From Cryptosporangium aurantiacum (GTDB lineage Bacteria > Actinomycetota > Actinomycetes > Mycobacteriales > Cryptosporangiaceae): 64,000 nucleotides of DNA. The translations under genes were made by a program, and so were the position numbers. The stretch covers positions 1-64,000 of the forward strand of contig NZ_FRCS01000005.1 in assembly GCF_900143005.1 (NCBI RefSeq), written 5' to 3'. Under the pieces are notes generated by a model. That model ran no database searches and was not told the origin of the DNA. It saw only the letters and a list, made by a program, of their open reading frames with translations. Below are positions 44,401-53,130 of this stretch, one piece after another (positions within the stretch are counted from its first letter, which is position 1; each line of letters starts with the position of its first letter).

Positions 44401-44853
44401 TCAGGCAGTCAAGGCCTGCCGGGACGCCGGGGCGACCACCAGTGCGACGCAGGCGATCACAGAGAGCCCGATCAGGCCGCCGAGCACCTTCACCCAGGCG
44501 TCGCTCTCACCGGTGACCATGAAGAACACCACCGGGACCGCGCACAGCTGGAGCGCGACCGCGAGCCCGCGGCCGGCCAGCCGACGGTGGATCAGCAGCC
44601 GGCCGGCGTAGTAGAGCGCGGCGGCCGCGACCAACGGCCCCGCGATGATCCAGGCCGCCCATTCGAGCTGGTCGGTGCCGTCGCGCACCAGGCCGACGAT
44701 CTCCGCGACGGCGAGCACGGCGACCAGCACCGCCTGGATCCAGAGCACGAGGACGCCGACGCGCAACGTCAGCGGGCCGTCGTCCGCGAGAACGTCGGGG
44801 GTCGCGGGCTTCGGGGCGCCTGTCCCGGCGACCGGGTCTGGGCGGTCAGTCAC
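44401..44853 (-). CDS. Small four-helix membrane protein of unknown function
   Basis: This 150-residue protein has a disordered 25-residue N-terminus (Pro/Ala/Asp) and four predicted membrane helices (VGVLVLWIQAVLVAVLAVAE; WIIAGPLVAAAALYYAG; LAVALQLCAVPVVFFMV; VLGGLIGLSVIACVALVV). I do not recognise a function. GTG 44853 lies 6 bases after TAGGCT (44865-44860, minus strand), a leaderless start. It is convergent with the sigma factor gene and divergent from the lipid kinase. Confidence 0.78.
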   Translation of the reverse strand: MTDRPDPVAGTGAPKPATPDVLADDGPLTLRVGVLVLWIQAVLVAVLAVAEIVGLVRDGTDQLEWAAWIIAGPLVAAAALYYAGRLLIHRRLAGRGLAVALQLCAVPVVFFMVTGESDAWVKVLGGLIGLSVIACVALVVAPASRQALTA

Positions 44854-44859
44854 AGCTCA

Positions 44860-44879
44860 AGCCTACCGACAAGTAGAGT
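44860..44879. promoter_or_regulatory. Closely spaced divergent -10 boxes
   Basis: TAGGCT on the minus strand (44865-44860) and TAGAGT on the plus strand (44874-44879) lie only 8 bases apart and 6 and 7 bases from GTG 44853 and ATG 44887. The two genes are separated by just 33 bp, so both transcripts are probably leaderless and the two polymerases would compete. Confidence 0.6.
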
Positions 44880-44886
44880 CGCCACT

Positions 44887-45840
44887 ATGCGTGCACTTCT
44901 GGTGGTCAACCCTATCGCCACGACCACCCGGCCACGCACTCGTGAGGTGTTGGTCTCAGCGCTGTCGGCCGAGCTCGACCTGGAGATCGCGGAGACCACC
45001 CACCGAGGGCACGCCATCGAGCTCGGGACCCGTGCCGCCCGCGAGCACTACGACGTGGTGGTGGCGCTCGGCGGCGACGGCACGGTCAACGAGGTCGTCA
45101 ACGGCCTCCTCGTCGACGGGCCGCGCGACGACCTCCCGGCGCTCGGGGTGGTACCGGGTGGGTCCGCGAACGTGTTCATCAGGGCGCTCGGCGCTCCGCG
45201 GGACCCGGTCGACGCCACCGGTCTGCTGCTCGAAGCCCTCCGGGCCAACCGCCGACGCTCGATCGGGCTCGGCCAGGTCAACGACCGCTGGTTCATCTTC
45301 TGCGCGGGCTTCGGCCTCGACGCAGCCGTCGTCGGCCGGGTGGAGCAGGCACGCAGTCGCGGCCGGACCGCGACGCCCGGCCTGTACGTCCGGTCGGCGG
45401 TCGCCCAGTACTTCCGGGGGCCGGAGCGCACCACGACGAGCATCGAGCTGAAACTCGACGCCCCGCCGGCGGATGCCGCGGACGGCGTCGGCGCCGAACC
45501 GAGTGGACGGTTCGCCGCGGTGATCGTGCAGAACTGTTCGCCGTGGACCTATCTCGGACCGCGCCCGGTGAATCCGTGCCCCGAAGCGTCGTTCGACGCG
45601 GGTTTGGATTTGCTGGCGCTGCGCGCGCTCGGGTTGCCGAGCACGCTCCGAACGGTCTGGCAGATCCTTTCGCCGCAACCGGATCCGCACGGCCGCCACA
45701 TTCTCCGCGAGCACGACCTGTCCGGGTTCGTGCTCCGTTCGGACGCCGCGCTGGCCGCCCAGGTCGACGGTGACTACCTCGGCGAACTCTCCGAGCTGCG
45801 ATTCACGGCGGTGCCGAACGCACTTCGCGTCGTGGTGTGA
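44887..45840 (+). CDS. Diacylglycerol/lipid kinase family protein
   Basis: This 317-residue soluble kinase of the DgkB/YegS type phosphorylates a lipid with ATP. The N-terminal catalytic domain has LLVVNPIATT, the nucleotide loop VVALGGDGTVNEVVNGL and GVVPGGSANVFIRALG. The C-terminal beta-sandwich ends with the conserved QVDGDYLGELSELRF. ATG 44887 starts at the first strand, 7 bases after TAGAGT. The exact lipid is unknown. Confidence 0.93.
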   Translation: MRALLVVNPIATTTRPRTREVLVSALSAELDLEIAETTHRGHAIELGTRAAREHYDVVVALGGDGTVNEVVNGLLVDGPRDDLPALGVVPGGSANVFIRALGAPRDPVDATGLLLEALRANRRRSIGLGQVNDRWFIFCAGFGLDAAVVGRVEQARSRGRTATPGLYVRSAVAQYFRGPERTTTSIELKLDAPPADAADGVGAEPSGRFAAVIVQNCSPWTYLGPRPVNPCPEASFDAGLDLLALRALGLPSTLRTVWQILSPQPDPHGRHILREHDLSGFVLRSDAALAAQVDGDYLGELSELRFTAVPNALRVVV

Positions 45841-46177
45841 GACACGTTTTTTCGCATCACTGAACGACGGACCTTAAAACTTCCTCGTGCGCGAACGTTT
45901 TAGGCGTTAAGAAGCGCGGAACCCCCCGCCGCATGAGCGTTCATGACAGTGAGGGGCGTTACGGACCTGACCGGCAGGACGCGGTTCAGTAGAGAACTCT
46001 CCTGTGGTTCAGGGTGGTCAACCGACATCCGTGACACCCGGCGCTAAACACACCACGTGTCGACGCCGAGCGTTGCGGGCGCGGGCGGTGGCTGCGGAGC
46101 GTAACACTCGCCGCGGTTTGCACCTCATTTGAGGGTGAAGTACACCGTTACTAGCGTATTGTCCGATCTAACCGCAG

Positions 46178-46191
46178 GTGAGTCGGCTCAC
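46178..46191. promoter_or_regulatory. CRP/FNR-type site 1 upstream of whiB1
   Basis: GTGAGTCGGCTCAC is a perfect palindrome fitting GTGA-N6-TCAC, the core of CRP-family operators. It lies about 35 bp upstream of the TTGACA hexamer, a position suited to an activator. M. tuberculosis whiB1 is known to be controlled by its CRP protein through two sites; equivalence here is inference. Confidence 0.6.
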
Positions 46192-46236
46192 GACCGTCCT
46201 AAATAAGGTTCACAACCCCTTGACATAGCCGCAGTT

Positions 46237-46252
46237 CGTGAAAGCATTCACA
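46237..46252. promoter_or_regulatory. CRP/FNR-type site 2 upstream of whiB1
   Basis: The core GTGAAAGCATTCAC (46238-46251) is a perfect GTGA-N6-TCAC palindrome flanked by C and A. It begins 12 bases after TTGACA (46220-46225), so it covers the expected -10 position and would fit a repressor site. Its centre is 60 bp from that of site 1. Confidence 0.6.
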
Positions 46253-46338
46253 AGCAACACCACACTTGAGCTTCAGCCGCCGTCCGGCTCGGTGTGGGCA
46301 AGGACGGCGAACCCCAGATCGATACAAGGAGAATTGGC

Positions 46339-46587
46339 ATGGACTGGCGCCACCGCGCCCTCTGCCGCGACGAGGACCCCGAGCTGTTCTTCCCGATCGG
46401 GACGACCGGCCCGGCTCTGCTGCAGGTCGAAGAGGCCAAGGCCGTCTGTCGCCGTTGTTCGGTGACGGAATCCTGCCTGCAGTGGGCCATTGAATCGGGT
46501 CAGGATGCCGGCGTGTGGGGCGGGATGAGCGAGGACGAACGCCGGGCGCTCAAGCGACGCAACCGGCAGCGCGCCCGCACCGCCTGA
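46339..46587 (+). CDS. whiB1: WhiB1-type iron-sulphur transcription factor (WblE)
   Basis: This 82-residue WhiB protein is nearly collinear with mycobacterial WhiB1. The four [4Fe-4S] ligands fall at Cys9, Cys37, Cys40 and Cys46, the same numbering; the turn is GVWGGMSEDERRALKRRN, with a basic C-terminal tail for DNA contact. WhiB1 binds sigma-A and responds to nitric oxide through its cluster, and it is essential in mycobacteria. ATG 46339 has AAGGAGAA upstream. It is convergent with the pdtaS gene, the same pairing as Rv3219/Rv3220c. Confidence 0.95.
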   Translation: MDWRHRALCRDEDPELFFPIGTTGPALLQVEEAKAVCRRCSVTESCLQWAIESGQDAGVWGGMSEDERRALKRRNRQRARTA

Positions 46588-46607
46588 AACCTTCGCACGA
46601 GCCTGAC

Positions 46608-46660
46608 CGGCCCGGCACCCCCAACGACGGGGATGCCGGGCCGATCACGTTGATCGGCCC
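46608..46660. terminator. Two overlapping hairpins between whiB1 and pdtaS
   Basis: CGGCCCGGCA (46608-46617) pairs with TGCCGGGCCG (46634-46643), extended by CCCC/GGGG around one bulge. The second hairpin, GGGCCGATC / GATCGGCCC (46638-46660), shares bases with the first, so the two are mutually exclusive. They lie between convergent genes and probably act as a bidirectional terminator. Confidence 0.75.
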
Positions 46661-46668
46661 GGCCGCCC

Positions 46669-48144
46669 TCAGCGAAAGGGAATCAAGGGGACTACTAGGA
46701 CCGCTTCGGTGCCGCCTTCGGGGCGGGGGCGGAGTTCCAGGGTCCCGTTCAGCTCACCGGTGACCAGCGTCCGGACGATCTGCAGGCCGAGCCGCTCGGA
46801 GTTGTCCAGCTCGAAGTCCTCCGGCAGCCCCCGGCCGTCGTCGGTGATCCGGACGTGCAGCCGGCCGCGCCACCGGTGCGCCGCCACGATCACCTCACCG
46901 GCCTGACCCGGCCCGTACGCGTGCTCGACGGCGTTCTGCACCAACTCGGTCGCGACCGTCACCAGCGGTGTGGCGATCTGCGCCGACAGCACGCCGAACG
47001 AACCCACCCGCCGCACCAGCACCCGCGACTCGGGCGCGGCCACGTCGGCGACCATCGAGATCACCCGGTCGACGATCGAATCGAAGTCGACGGTCTCGTC
47101 CAGCGACGACGCGAGCGTCTCGTGCACCATCGCGATCGACGCCACCCGCCGCACCGACTCTTCCAGCGCCGCCCGCGCGTCCGACGTCCCGACCCGCCGG
47201 GCCTGCAAACGCAGCAGCGCGGCCACCGTCTGCAGGTTGTTCTTGACGCGGTGGTGGATCTCCCGGATCGTCGCGTCCTTGGTCACCAGCGCCTTGTCGC
47301 GCCGCCGGACGTCGGTCACGTCGCGGACCAGCACCAGCGCACCGATCGGCGAGCCGTCCGGCAGCAGCGGCAACGCCCGGATCAGCACGGTGGCACCCCG
47401 CGCCTCGACCTCGGTGCGGCCCTTCACCTCGCCGTGCACCGCCGCCTGGATCCGCGCGCACACCTCGCCGCCGTCGAGCGGATCGGTCGCCAGCCCGCGG
47501 GTGAGCGTCGCGAGGTCCTCACCGACCAGGTCCCCGGCCAACCCCAGACGGCGGTACGCCGACTGGGCGTTCGGGCTCGCGTACGTGACGACGCCGAGCG
47601 AATTCAGCCGGACCAGGCCGTCGCCGACCCGGGGCGCCGACGCGGTCTTCTCCTCCGCGGGCGGCGGCGGGAACGTGCCACCGGCCACCATCAGGCACAG
47701 GTCGTCGGCGGCTTGCAGGTAGCTGAGCTCGAGCTGGCTCGGCACGCGGGTCGCCGCCAGGTTCGTCACCCGTCCGACGACCGCGATCACGCGCTCGCCC
47801 CGGCGGACCGGGATCGCCTCCTGGCGGGCCGGTACGCCGTCGTGCCAGACCGGGTCGCCCTCGCGCCAGATCCGGCGCTCGATCATCGCGGTCGTGAGCT
47901 GGTCGACCACCGGCCCGGTGGCCATCTTGCCGACCATGTCGTCGTGGTAGGCGGTCGGCGCGGTCGTCGGGCGGACCTGCGCCGCGCACAGGAAGCCGCT
48001 CTCCGCGACCGGCAGCCAGAGCAGGAGGTCGGCGAAGCTCAGGTCGGCGACCAGCTGCCAGTCGCCGGCGAGACGGTGCAGGTGGTCCAGGTCCTCACCG
48101 GAGAGAGACGTGTGCTCCTCGACCAGGTCCCGGAGTGTCGACAC
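46669..48144 (-). CDS. pdtaS: PdtaS-like sensor histidine kinase
   Basis: This 491-residue soluble kinase has a GAF-like N-terminal domain (residues 1-150), a PAS domain (about 165-285), a HisKA_2-type phospho-acceptor helix with the conserved REIHHRVKNNLQTVAALLRLQ (His at about residue 296), and a HATPase domain with ELVQNAVEHA and ITDDGRGLPEDF. The architecture and the convergent position beside whiB1 match mycobacterial PdtaS (Rv3220c), whose partner PdtaR is an ANTAR antiterminator; no PdtaR gene is in the window. GTG 48144 begins the conserved start STLRDLVEEHTSLS; AATATT lies 6 bases before it, so the mRNA may be leaderless. Confidence 0.92.
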   Translation of the reverse strand: MSTLRDLVEEHTSLSGEDLDHLHRLAGDWQLVADLSFADLLLWLPVAESGFLCAAQVRPTTAPTAYHDDMVGKMATGPVVDQLTTAMIERRIWREGDPVWHDGVPARQEAIPVRRGERVIAVVGRVTNLAATRVPSQLELSYLQAADDLCLMVAGGTFPPPPAEEKTASAPRVGDGLVRLNSLGVVTYASPNAQSAYRRLGLAGDLVGEDLATLTRGLATDPLDGGEVCARIQAAVHGEVKGRTEVEARGATVLIRALPLLPDGSPIGALVLVRDVTDVRRRDKALVTKDATIREIHHRVKNNLQTVAALLRLQARRVGTSDARAALEESVRRVASIAMVHETLASSLDETVDFDSIVDRVISMVADVAAPESRVLVRRVGSFGVLSAQIATPLVTVATELVQNAVEHAYGPGQAGEVIVAAHRWRGRLHVRITDDGRGLPEDFELDNSERLGLQIVRTLVTGELNGTLELRPRPEGGTEAVLVVPLIPFR

Positions 48145-48400
48145 CGGCTCAATATTGCACGGGCAGGTCGGGGCCACCGAACCGGTCCTCCGAACGGACG
48201 GTTTCGACCCTCGTGGGACCTGATCCTCCCTTCGGAGGGTTCGTCCCAGGTCGCGCCGCGCAACTGAGCCAGATCCGGTGCTACTCCCCGGTAAGGAGAA
48301 ACCGCGACTCGTCCCGGACGGTGCCAGGTTTGTGCCAGACTCCGACCCACGGGGCATAACCGCAGGTCGTGGCTTTGAAGTAGGTAAGGAACTCCGTCGA

Positions 48401-49564
48401 GTGAGCGATCCACTGCAGCGTCTCCGTGACGCGTACTCGGTCCGGACGGTCTCCGGGCTGACCCGACGGCTGCGCCCCCGGCCCGTCGCCGGCGATGGTC
48501 TCGTCGACCTGGCCGGCAACGACTACCTCGGTCTCAGCCGCGACGAGCGGGTGGTGTCGGCCGCGGCCGCGGCCGCGCTCACGTGGGGCGCGGGCGCCAC
48601 CGGCTCCCGGCTGGTCACCGGCACGACCGTGCTGCACGCGGAGCTGGAGGCCGCGCTGGCCCGGTTCTCGGCAGCGCCGGACGCGCTGGTCTTCTCCTCG
48701 GGGTACCTGGCCAACCTCGGTGCGGTGACGGTCCTGGGTGGCCCGGACGTGCTGGTCGTCTCCGACACCGTGAACCACGCCTCGATCGTGGACGCCTGCC
48801 GCCTCTCCCGGTCCCGGGTGACGATCACCCCGCACCGGGACGTCGGCGCGGTCGAGCGGGCACTGGCCGGCCGTCCGGAGGAGCACGCGGTCGTGGTCAC
48901 CGACGCGTTGTTCAGCGTCGACGGCGACCTGGCGCCGCTCCCCGACCTGCACGCGGTGTGCCGGCAGTACGGGGCGCTGCTGGTCGTCGACGAGGCGCAC
49001 GCGCTGGGCGTCATCGGTGAGCGGGGGCGGGGTGCGGTGTACGCGGCCGGGCTCGCCGGTGAGCCGGACGTCGTCCGCACGGTGACGCTGTCGAAGGCGC
49101 TGGGGTCGCAGGGTGGGGCGGTGCTGGGCGCTCCGGAGGTGATCCAGGAGCTGATCGACCGCGGCCGGCCGTTCATCTTCGACACCGGTCTGGCGCCCGC
49201 GTCGACGGCCGCCGCGCTGACCGCGCTCCGGATCCTGGCGTCCACGCCGGAGCTGGTGGCCACCGTCCGTGCGCGGGCGAGCGAGCTGGCCTGGGCGGCC
49301 CGCTCGGCCGGGCTGTCGGTGACGCGTCCGGACGGTGCTGTGCTGTCGGTGACGATCGGCGATCCGCACGCCGCGCTGCACGCGCAGGCGGTCTGCGCGG
49401 AGTTCGGGCTGAAGGTCGGCTGCTTCCGACCGCCCTCGGTTCCCGAGGGCCGGGCCTGCCTGCGATTGACCGCGCGCGCTGATTTGTCGGACGCCGAGGT
49501 GGCGCTGGCCGCGCGTGCGTTCACCGCGGTCGCCCGCACGCTCCGCATCCCGACCCGCCACTGA
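48401..49564 (+). CDS. bioF: 8-amino-7-oxononanoate synthase
   Basis: This 387-residue PLP enzyme of biotin synthesis condenses pimeloyl-CoA/ACP with alanine. It is a fold-type I alpha-oxoamine synthase: LVDLAGNDYLGLS at the N-terminus, GAGATGSRLVTGT, the DEAHALGVIGERGRG PLP-contact strand and the Schiff-base Lys in TVTLSKALGSQGGAV. GTG 48401 is preceded by AAGGA at about 11 bases. It is separated by nearly 7 kb from bioD-bioB, and bioA is not in the window. Confidence 0.92.
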   Translation: MSDPLQRLRDAYSVRTVSGLTRRLRPRPVAGDGLVDLAGNDYLGLSRDERVVSAAAAAALTWGAGATGSRLVTGTTVLHAELEAALARFSAAPDALVFSSGYLANLGAVTVLGGPDVLVVSDTVNHASIVDACRLSRSRVTITPHRDVGAVERALAGRPEEHAVVVTDALFSVDGDLAPLPDLHAVCRQYGALLVVDEAHALGVIGERGRGAVYAAGLAGEPDVVRTVTLSKALGSQGGAVLGAPEVIQELIDRGRPFIFDTGLAPASTAAALTALRILASTPELVATVRARASELAWAARSAGLSVTRPDGAVLSVTIGDPHAALHAQAVCAEFGLKVGCFRPPSVPEGRACLRLTARADLSDAEVALAARAFTAVARTLRIPTRH

Positions 49565-49625
49565 CGCCCCGCGGCCATCCCCTCCGCCCGGCCCGCGGGC
49601 AATGCCGTAACCGCCATCGCCCCGT

Positions 49626-49654
49626 CGCCGCCCCGCGGGCGATGCGGGGCGGCG
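49626..49654. terminator. Terminator between bioF and the convergent membrane-protein gene
   Basis: An 11-bp perfect stem, CGCCGCCCCGC / GCGGGGCGGCG with a 7-base loop, sits in the 100-bp convergent gap. Confidence 0.75.
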
Positions 49655-49665
49655 CGCGGGGGCGG

Positions 49666-50091
49666 TCAGGACTGGCGGCGGCGGATCTTCCGGCTCTTGG
49701 CCGCCGGCTCCTCGGGCTCCGGGAGCAGCACGGCCGACCGGTGCTCCTCGCGATCCCGGTCGAGCCAGCACAGCTCCACCCCCAGCCCACGCGGCCGTTC
49801 GGAACGGAGCACCTCAGCCCGGAGCGTCCCGCCCGCCGGTACCCGGATCGCGGTGTCGGGGTCGATCGCCGAGGCACGGCCCGCCGGATCGGGCACCAGC
49901 TCGAACCACGCCAGCGGCGCCTCGCCGTTCCCGGCGTTGTAGGCGGTCACCGTCCACCCGGTGGTGGTGGGGCGCCGCAGGACGGAGAAGTGCGGCTCGT
50001 CGTGTTCACGCGGGGACAGGCGGTACATCACGCCGATCGTCACCGCCGCCAGGATCGCGGTCACCAGGCCGATCCATGCCTCCGCGCCCAT
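49666..50091 (-). CDS. Membrane-anchored protein of unknown function
   Basis: This 141-residue protein has one N-terminal membrane helix (AWIGLVTAILAAVTIGVMY) and a beta-rich domain. That domain (TTTGWTVTAYNAGNGEAPLAWFELVPDP, then GGTLRAEVLRSERPRG) is followed by a basic tail ending KSRKIRRRQS. I do not recognise the family. ATG 50091 has GGGGGAGG 7 bases upstream. It stands alone, convergent with bioF. Positions 50092-50351 upstream contain no gene that I can support. Confidence 0.7.
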   Translation of the reverse strand: MGAEAWIGLVTAILAAVTIGVMYRLSPREHDEPHFSVLRRPTTTGWTVTAYNAGNGEAPLAWFELVPDPAGRASAIDPDTAIRVPAGGTLRAEVLRSERPRGLGVELCWLDRDREEHRSAVLLPEPEEPAAKSRKIRRRQS

Positions 50092-50351
50092 CGCCGCCTC
50101 CCCCAGTCGACCCGGTGCGACTCCACGGAGCCGTTCCGACACCCATCAGCGCCGTTGCTACTCGCCACCCTCCCTATCGCCGCAATTCTCGTGGATCAAA
50201 CCGCAGTGATAGTGATGCGATCAATGAGTTGCAGAAAGCATGCCCGAACAATGCATCATGCACAAGGCAACGATCTGCCGAGAATCGGAGCGCCGACGCA
50301 GCAGCCCCAGAAATGCTCAGGCGCCCCAGAAACAGCTGCTTGCCTGGCGTC

Positions 50352-52856
50352 CTAAACCAGTTCTTTGCGGCTCAGCCAGGTGAAGGAGAGCCACCCGGGC
50401 AGCACGGGCAACCAGAACGTGAGCATGCGGAACAGCAGCACCGACGAGATCGCGGTCGCACCGTCGAGGCCGCCCGCGGTCAGGCCCGCGGAGAGCACTG
50501 CCTCGACCGCACCCAGGCCACCGGGCGTGGGGGCGGCCGAGCCGAGCGCCGTTCCGGCGAGCACTACGACCGCGACCACCGACCAGGACAGCGAGCCGCC
50601 GAACCCCTCGATACAGGCGCTCATCACGAGCACGGTCGCCGCCGACTGCAGGATCGTCCCGAAGACTCCGGCACCGAGGCGGGCCGGCCTGGTGAACACG
50701 CTGGCCAACCGGGGCGTGATCTGGGCCAGGTAGGGCCGCAGCCGAGCCAGCAGGAACCGCCGTCCGAACGGGACCATGAACACGGCAGCGACCACCGCCA
50801 TGACGATCCCGAGCGTGATCAGCGCGCTGTCCGGCACTTCGAGCGAGCGCGCCTGGTCGTTGCCCGCGATCAGTCCGACGACGATGAGTAGCAGCACGGT
50901 GACCGCCACGGTCCCGAGCTGCCAGAGCGCCACCGCGGCCACTGCGGCAGCCGCTGGTACGCCCGCCTGTTGCAGGTACCGGACGTTCAGCGCGGCACCA
51001 CCGACACCGGCCGGCGCCACCAGCCCGAGGAACGACGACGCGACCTGAACCAGGAACGTGCGCGCGAACCGCAGACGTTCGGCGACAAAACCGGTCAGCG
51101 CGATCGCCGCTCCGACGAACCGGACGGTGCCGAGCAGCACCGCGAGCGCGAGCCACCGCCAGTCCGCGTCGGTGATCACCGCGACCAGGTCGAGGCCGGC
51201 GATCTGGTCGAGCAGCACGTACGCCGCGGCGGTGAGCGCGACGACCGAGATGATCGTGCGCGGCCGCAGGCGCTCCAGGCGAACCGGCTCGGGTGGCGCG
51301 GTGCCGATCACGTCCAGTACGCGGTCCCGCAGCGTGTCGAGCAGCGCCTTGTCACGGCGCAGCGCCTGCCTGCTGGTCCGGCCGAGCGCGACCGGCTGCA
51401 GAGCCGAGACCGCCTCGGCCAGCCGCTCGGTACCGAGCGCACGCAGCGCGCTCTCGACGGCGCGGTCGACGCCGACCTTGAGCGCGAGCGTGACCAGCAA
51501 CTGCGCGAGGTCGATGCGGAGCGCGGCGACCGGCGCGGCGATCAACCCGGCACCGCTGAACCGCAGCCCGGCGCCCCCGTCCGGCGGGAAGACGATGTTC
51601 TGGCCGGCCAGCCCGCGGTGCGCGATGGCTCGCCGGTGCAGCAGCAGTACCTGCCGCCAGACCGCGTCCAGCCGGTCGTCGTCCAGCTGGCCGAGCGGGA
51701 TCTCGTCGAGCGTCGGGCCGGGAACGTCCTGATAGGCCAGGACGACCGCGTCCGGTTCCACCGGAACCGCCGCGACCATGCCCTGCACCCGCGCGCCCGC
51801 GGCGGCCATCACCGCGCTGATCAGCGCCTCGTGTTCGACCGCCCGGCGCAGCGAGACGAGGGCCTTCCGGCCCGCCGGTTCGCGGAACCGCGCCGTGCGC
51901 CAGACCGCCTGCAGAACACCCGCGCCCTCGTGGTCGCGGTCGAGCACGTGGACGACGAGCGAGCGCCCACCGCTGTCGATCGCGTCGAAGAACACCGGGT
52001 CGTCGATGTCGAGGTGCCGGGGACGCAGCGAGACCAGCTCGACGCCCGCCCGCCGTAGTTCCGCCACCACCGCGCGCGGGCTGGGCCTGGACGGGGTGGT
52101 CCCGGCCGCCCACCGCACGAACATGCCGACGACGCGGCCGATGAGCAGCGAGATCACTACCGCGACGGCGGTGGCTCCGAGCGTGACCTGCGCCAGGCCG
52201 AACAAGACAAATACGACGCCGCCCAGGACGCGCAACCGGGGTTGGCGGCCGATCTGCGCCACGGTGGCGATCGCGGCCACCCCGGCGCTGAAACCGGTGA
52301 TGCCCGGGTCGGCGGCCTGCGCGGTGGTGAGCGAGGCGGCGAGCGCGTCCGCGTTGCCCAGCTGGCGGAGCACGGACTGCAGTGCGGCGACCCAGGCCAG
52401 ACAGGCGAGGAAGGCCAGCGTGCCGTCGGCCAGGATCCGCAGCCGGCGGCGGACGAGCAGGTCCACGACGATGACGGCCGGGAGCGCGAGCATCAGCAGG
52501 CCCGACCCGGTGGTGATCAGGACGCCGAGCGCGATCGGGAGCGGGGCGGTGGCGGCGGTGACGTCTTTGTCGAGGCCGGCGACCGTGTTGCTGTCGAAGG
52601 CGCCGAAGAGCATCGCGACCGCGAGGCCGGCCACCGAGACGAGGAGCCGGACCAGGTCGAGCGGGCGGTGGACGCGGCGCGGCGGCTCGGGCGCCTCGAT
52701 GATCGGCGCCCCGTCGGCCCGCGGCTGCTCCGCGGCAGGCGCGGAGCCGTTGGACGGGGCCTCGACGTGGCTCTGTTCGGGTGCGGATTCGCTCGTCCCG
52801 TCGCCGGTGACCCGCTCCTCCGCGGCCGGCGACTCGGACCGCCCCGACGTCGTCAT
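50352..52856 (-). CDS. Lysylphosphatidylglycerol synthase-like flippase domain protein with N-terminal pseudokinase domain
   Basis: This 834-residue membrane protein has a disordered N-terminus (about 60 residues) and four or five membrane helices. A soluble domain resembling a small-molecule or protein kinase follows (residues about 255-480), then a C-terminal UPF0104/LPG-synthase transmembrane domain with about eight helices (SFLGLVAPAGVGGAALNVRYL; GSAAPTPGGLGAVEAVLSAGL). The kinase-like catalytic loop reads HRGLAGQNIVF where an active enzyme would have HRD, so phosphotransfer is doubtful. Such proteins are common in actinobacteria; roles in lipid or cell-wall precursor handling are suspected. 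ATG 52856 is chosen. Confidence 0.85.
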   Translation of the reverse strand: MTTSGRSESPAAEERVTGDGTSESAPEQSHVEAPSNGSAPAAEQPRADGAPIIEAPEPPRRVHRPLDLVRLLVSVAGLAVAMLFGAFDSNTVAGLDKDVTAATAPLPIALGVLITTGSGLLMLALPAVIVVDLLVRRRLRILADGTLAFLACLAWVAALQSVLRQLGNADALAASLTTAQAADPGITGFSAGVAAIATVAQIGRQPRLRVLGGVVFVLFGLAQVTLGATAVAVVISLLIGRVVGMFVRWAAGTTPSRPSPRAVVAELRRAGVELVSLRPRHLDIDDPVFFDAIDSGGRSLVVHVLDRDHEGAGVLQAVWRTARFREPAGRKALVSLRRAVEHEALISAVMAAAGARVQGMVAAVPVEPDAVVLAYQDVPGPTLDEIPLGQLDDDRLDAVWRQVLLLHRRAIAHRGLAGQNIVFPPDGGAGLRFSGAGLIAAPVAALRIDLAQLLVTLALKVGVDRAVESALRALGTERLAEAVSALQPVALGRTSRQALRRDKALLDTLRDRVLDVIGTAPPEPVRLERLRPRTIISVVALTAAAYVLLDQIAGLDLVAVITDADWRWLALAVLLGTVRFVGAAIALTGFVAERLRFARTFLVQVASSFLGLVAPAGVGGAALNVRYLQQAGVPAAAAVAAVALWQLGTVAVTVLLLIVVGLIAGNDQARSLEVPDSALITLGIVMAVVAAVFMVPFGRRFLLARLRPYLAQITPRLASVFTRPARLGAGVFGTILQSAATVLVMSACIEGFGGSLSWSVVAVVVLAGTALGSAAPTPGGLGAVEAVLSAGLTAGGLDGATAISSVLLFRMLTFWLPVLPGWLSFTWLSRKELV

Positions 52857-53130
52857 GGCAAGGATGGTGTCATCTACGGTCGAGACCGTGGAGCGTGACC
52901 TCATCCGTAGCCACTCTCGACACAGAAATCACATCTGAACGCGCTGGTAACGAGCTTGTCGCGCGTACGCTGCACGAGCTCTGGCGTCACTTTGCGAGCA
53001 TAAACTTGCGCGGGCATTCTTGCGGCCCGACTATTGCGAAATCTCGCTTTGCTGGTTGCGATACTCGCCATGCATCTTGCATACTGCCTCTGGACGGGAA
53101 GATGGGCAGCCCGTCGGAGGGGTGAGTGCG

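Larger units (their letters stand above)
45841..46338. other. 500-bp regulatory region upstream of whiB1
   Basis: No gene is supported here. The sequence is poorer in GC than its surroundings and contains AT-rich stretches, for example ACGTTTTTTCG after 45842 and GTTTTAGGCGTTAAG near 45900. It also holds a TTGACA hexamer at 46220-46225 and two GTGA-N6-TCAC palindromes. It probably carries the promoter(s) and long leader of whiB1. Confidence 0.7.

Noticed and set aside
45841-46338. Small protein gene in the whiB1 upstream region
   Set aside because: No frame with good codon bias or ribosome binding site; palindromes and a -35-like hexamer indicate regulatory DNA.
46608-46660. Riboswitch between whiB1 and pdtaS
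   Set aside because: It lies between convergent 3' ends, so terminators explain the hairpins better.
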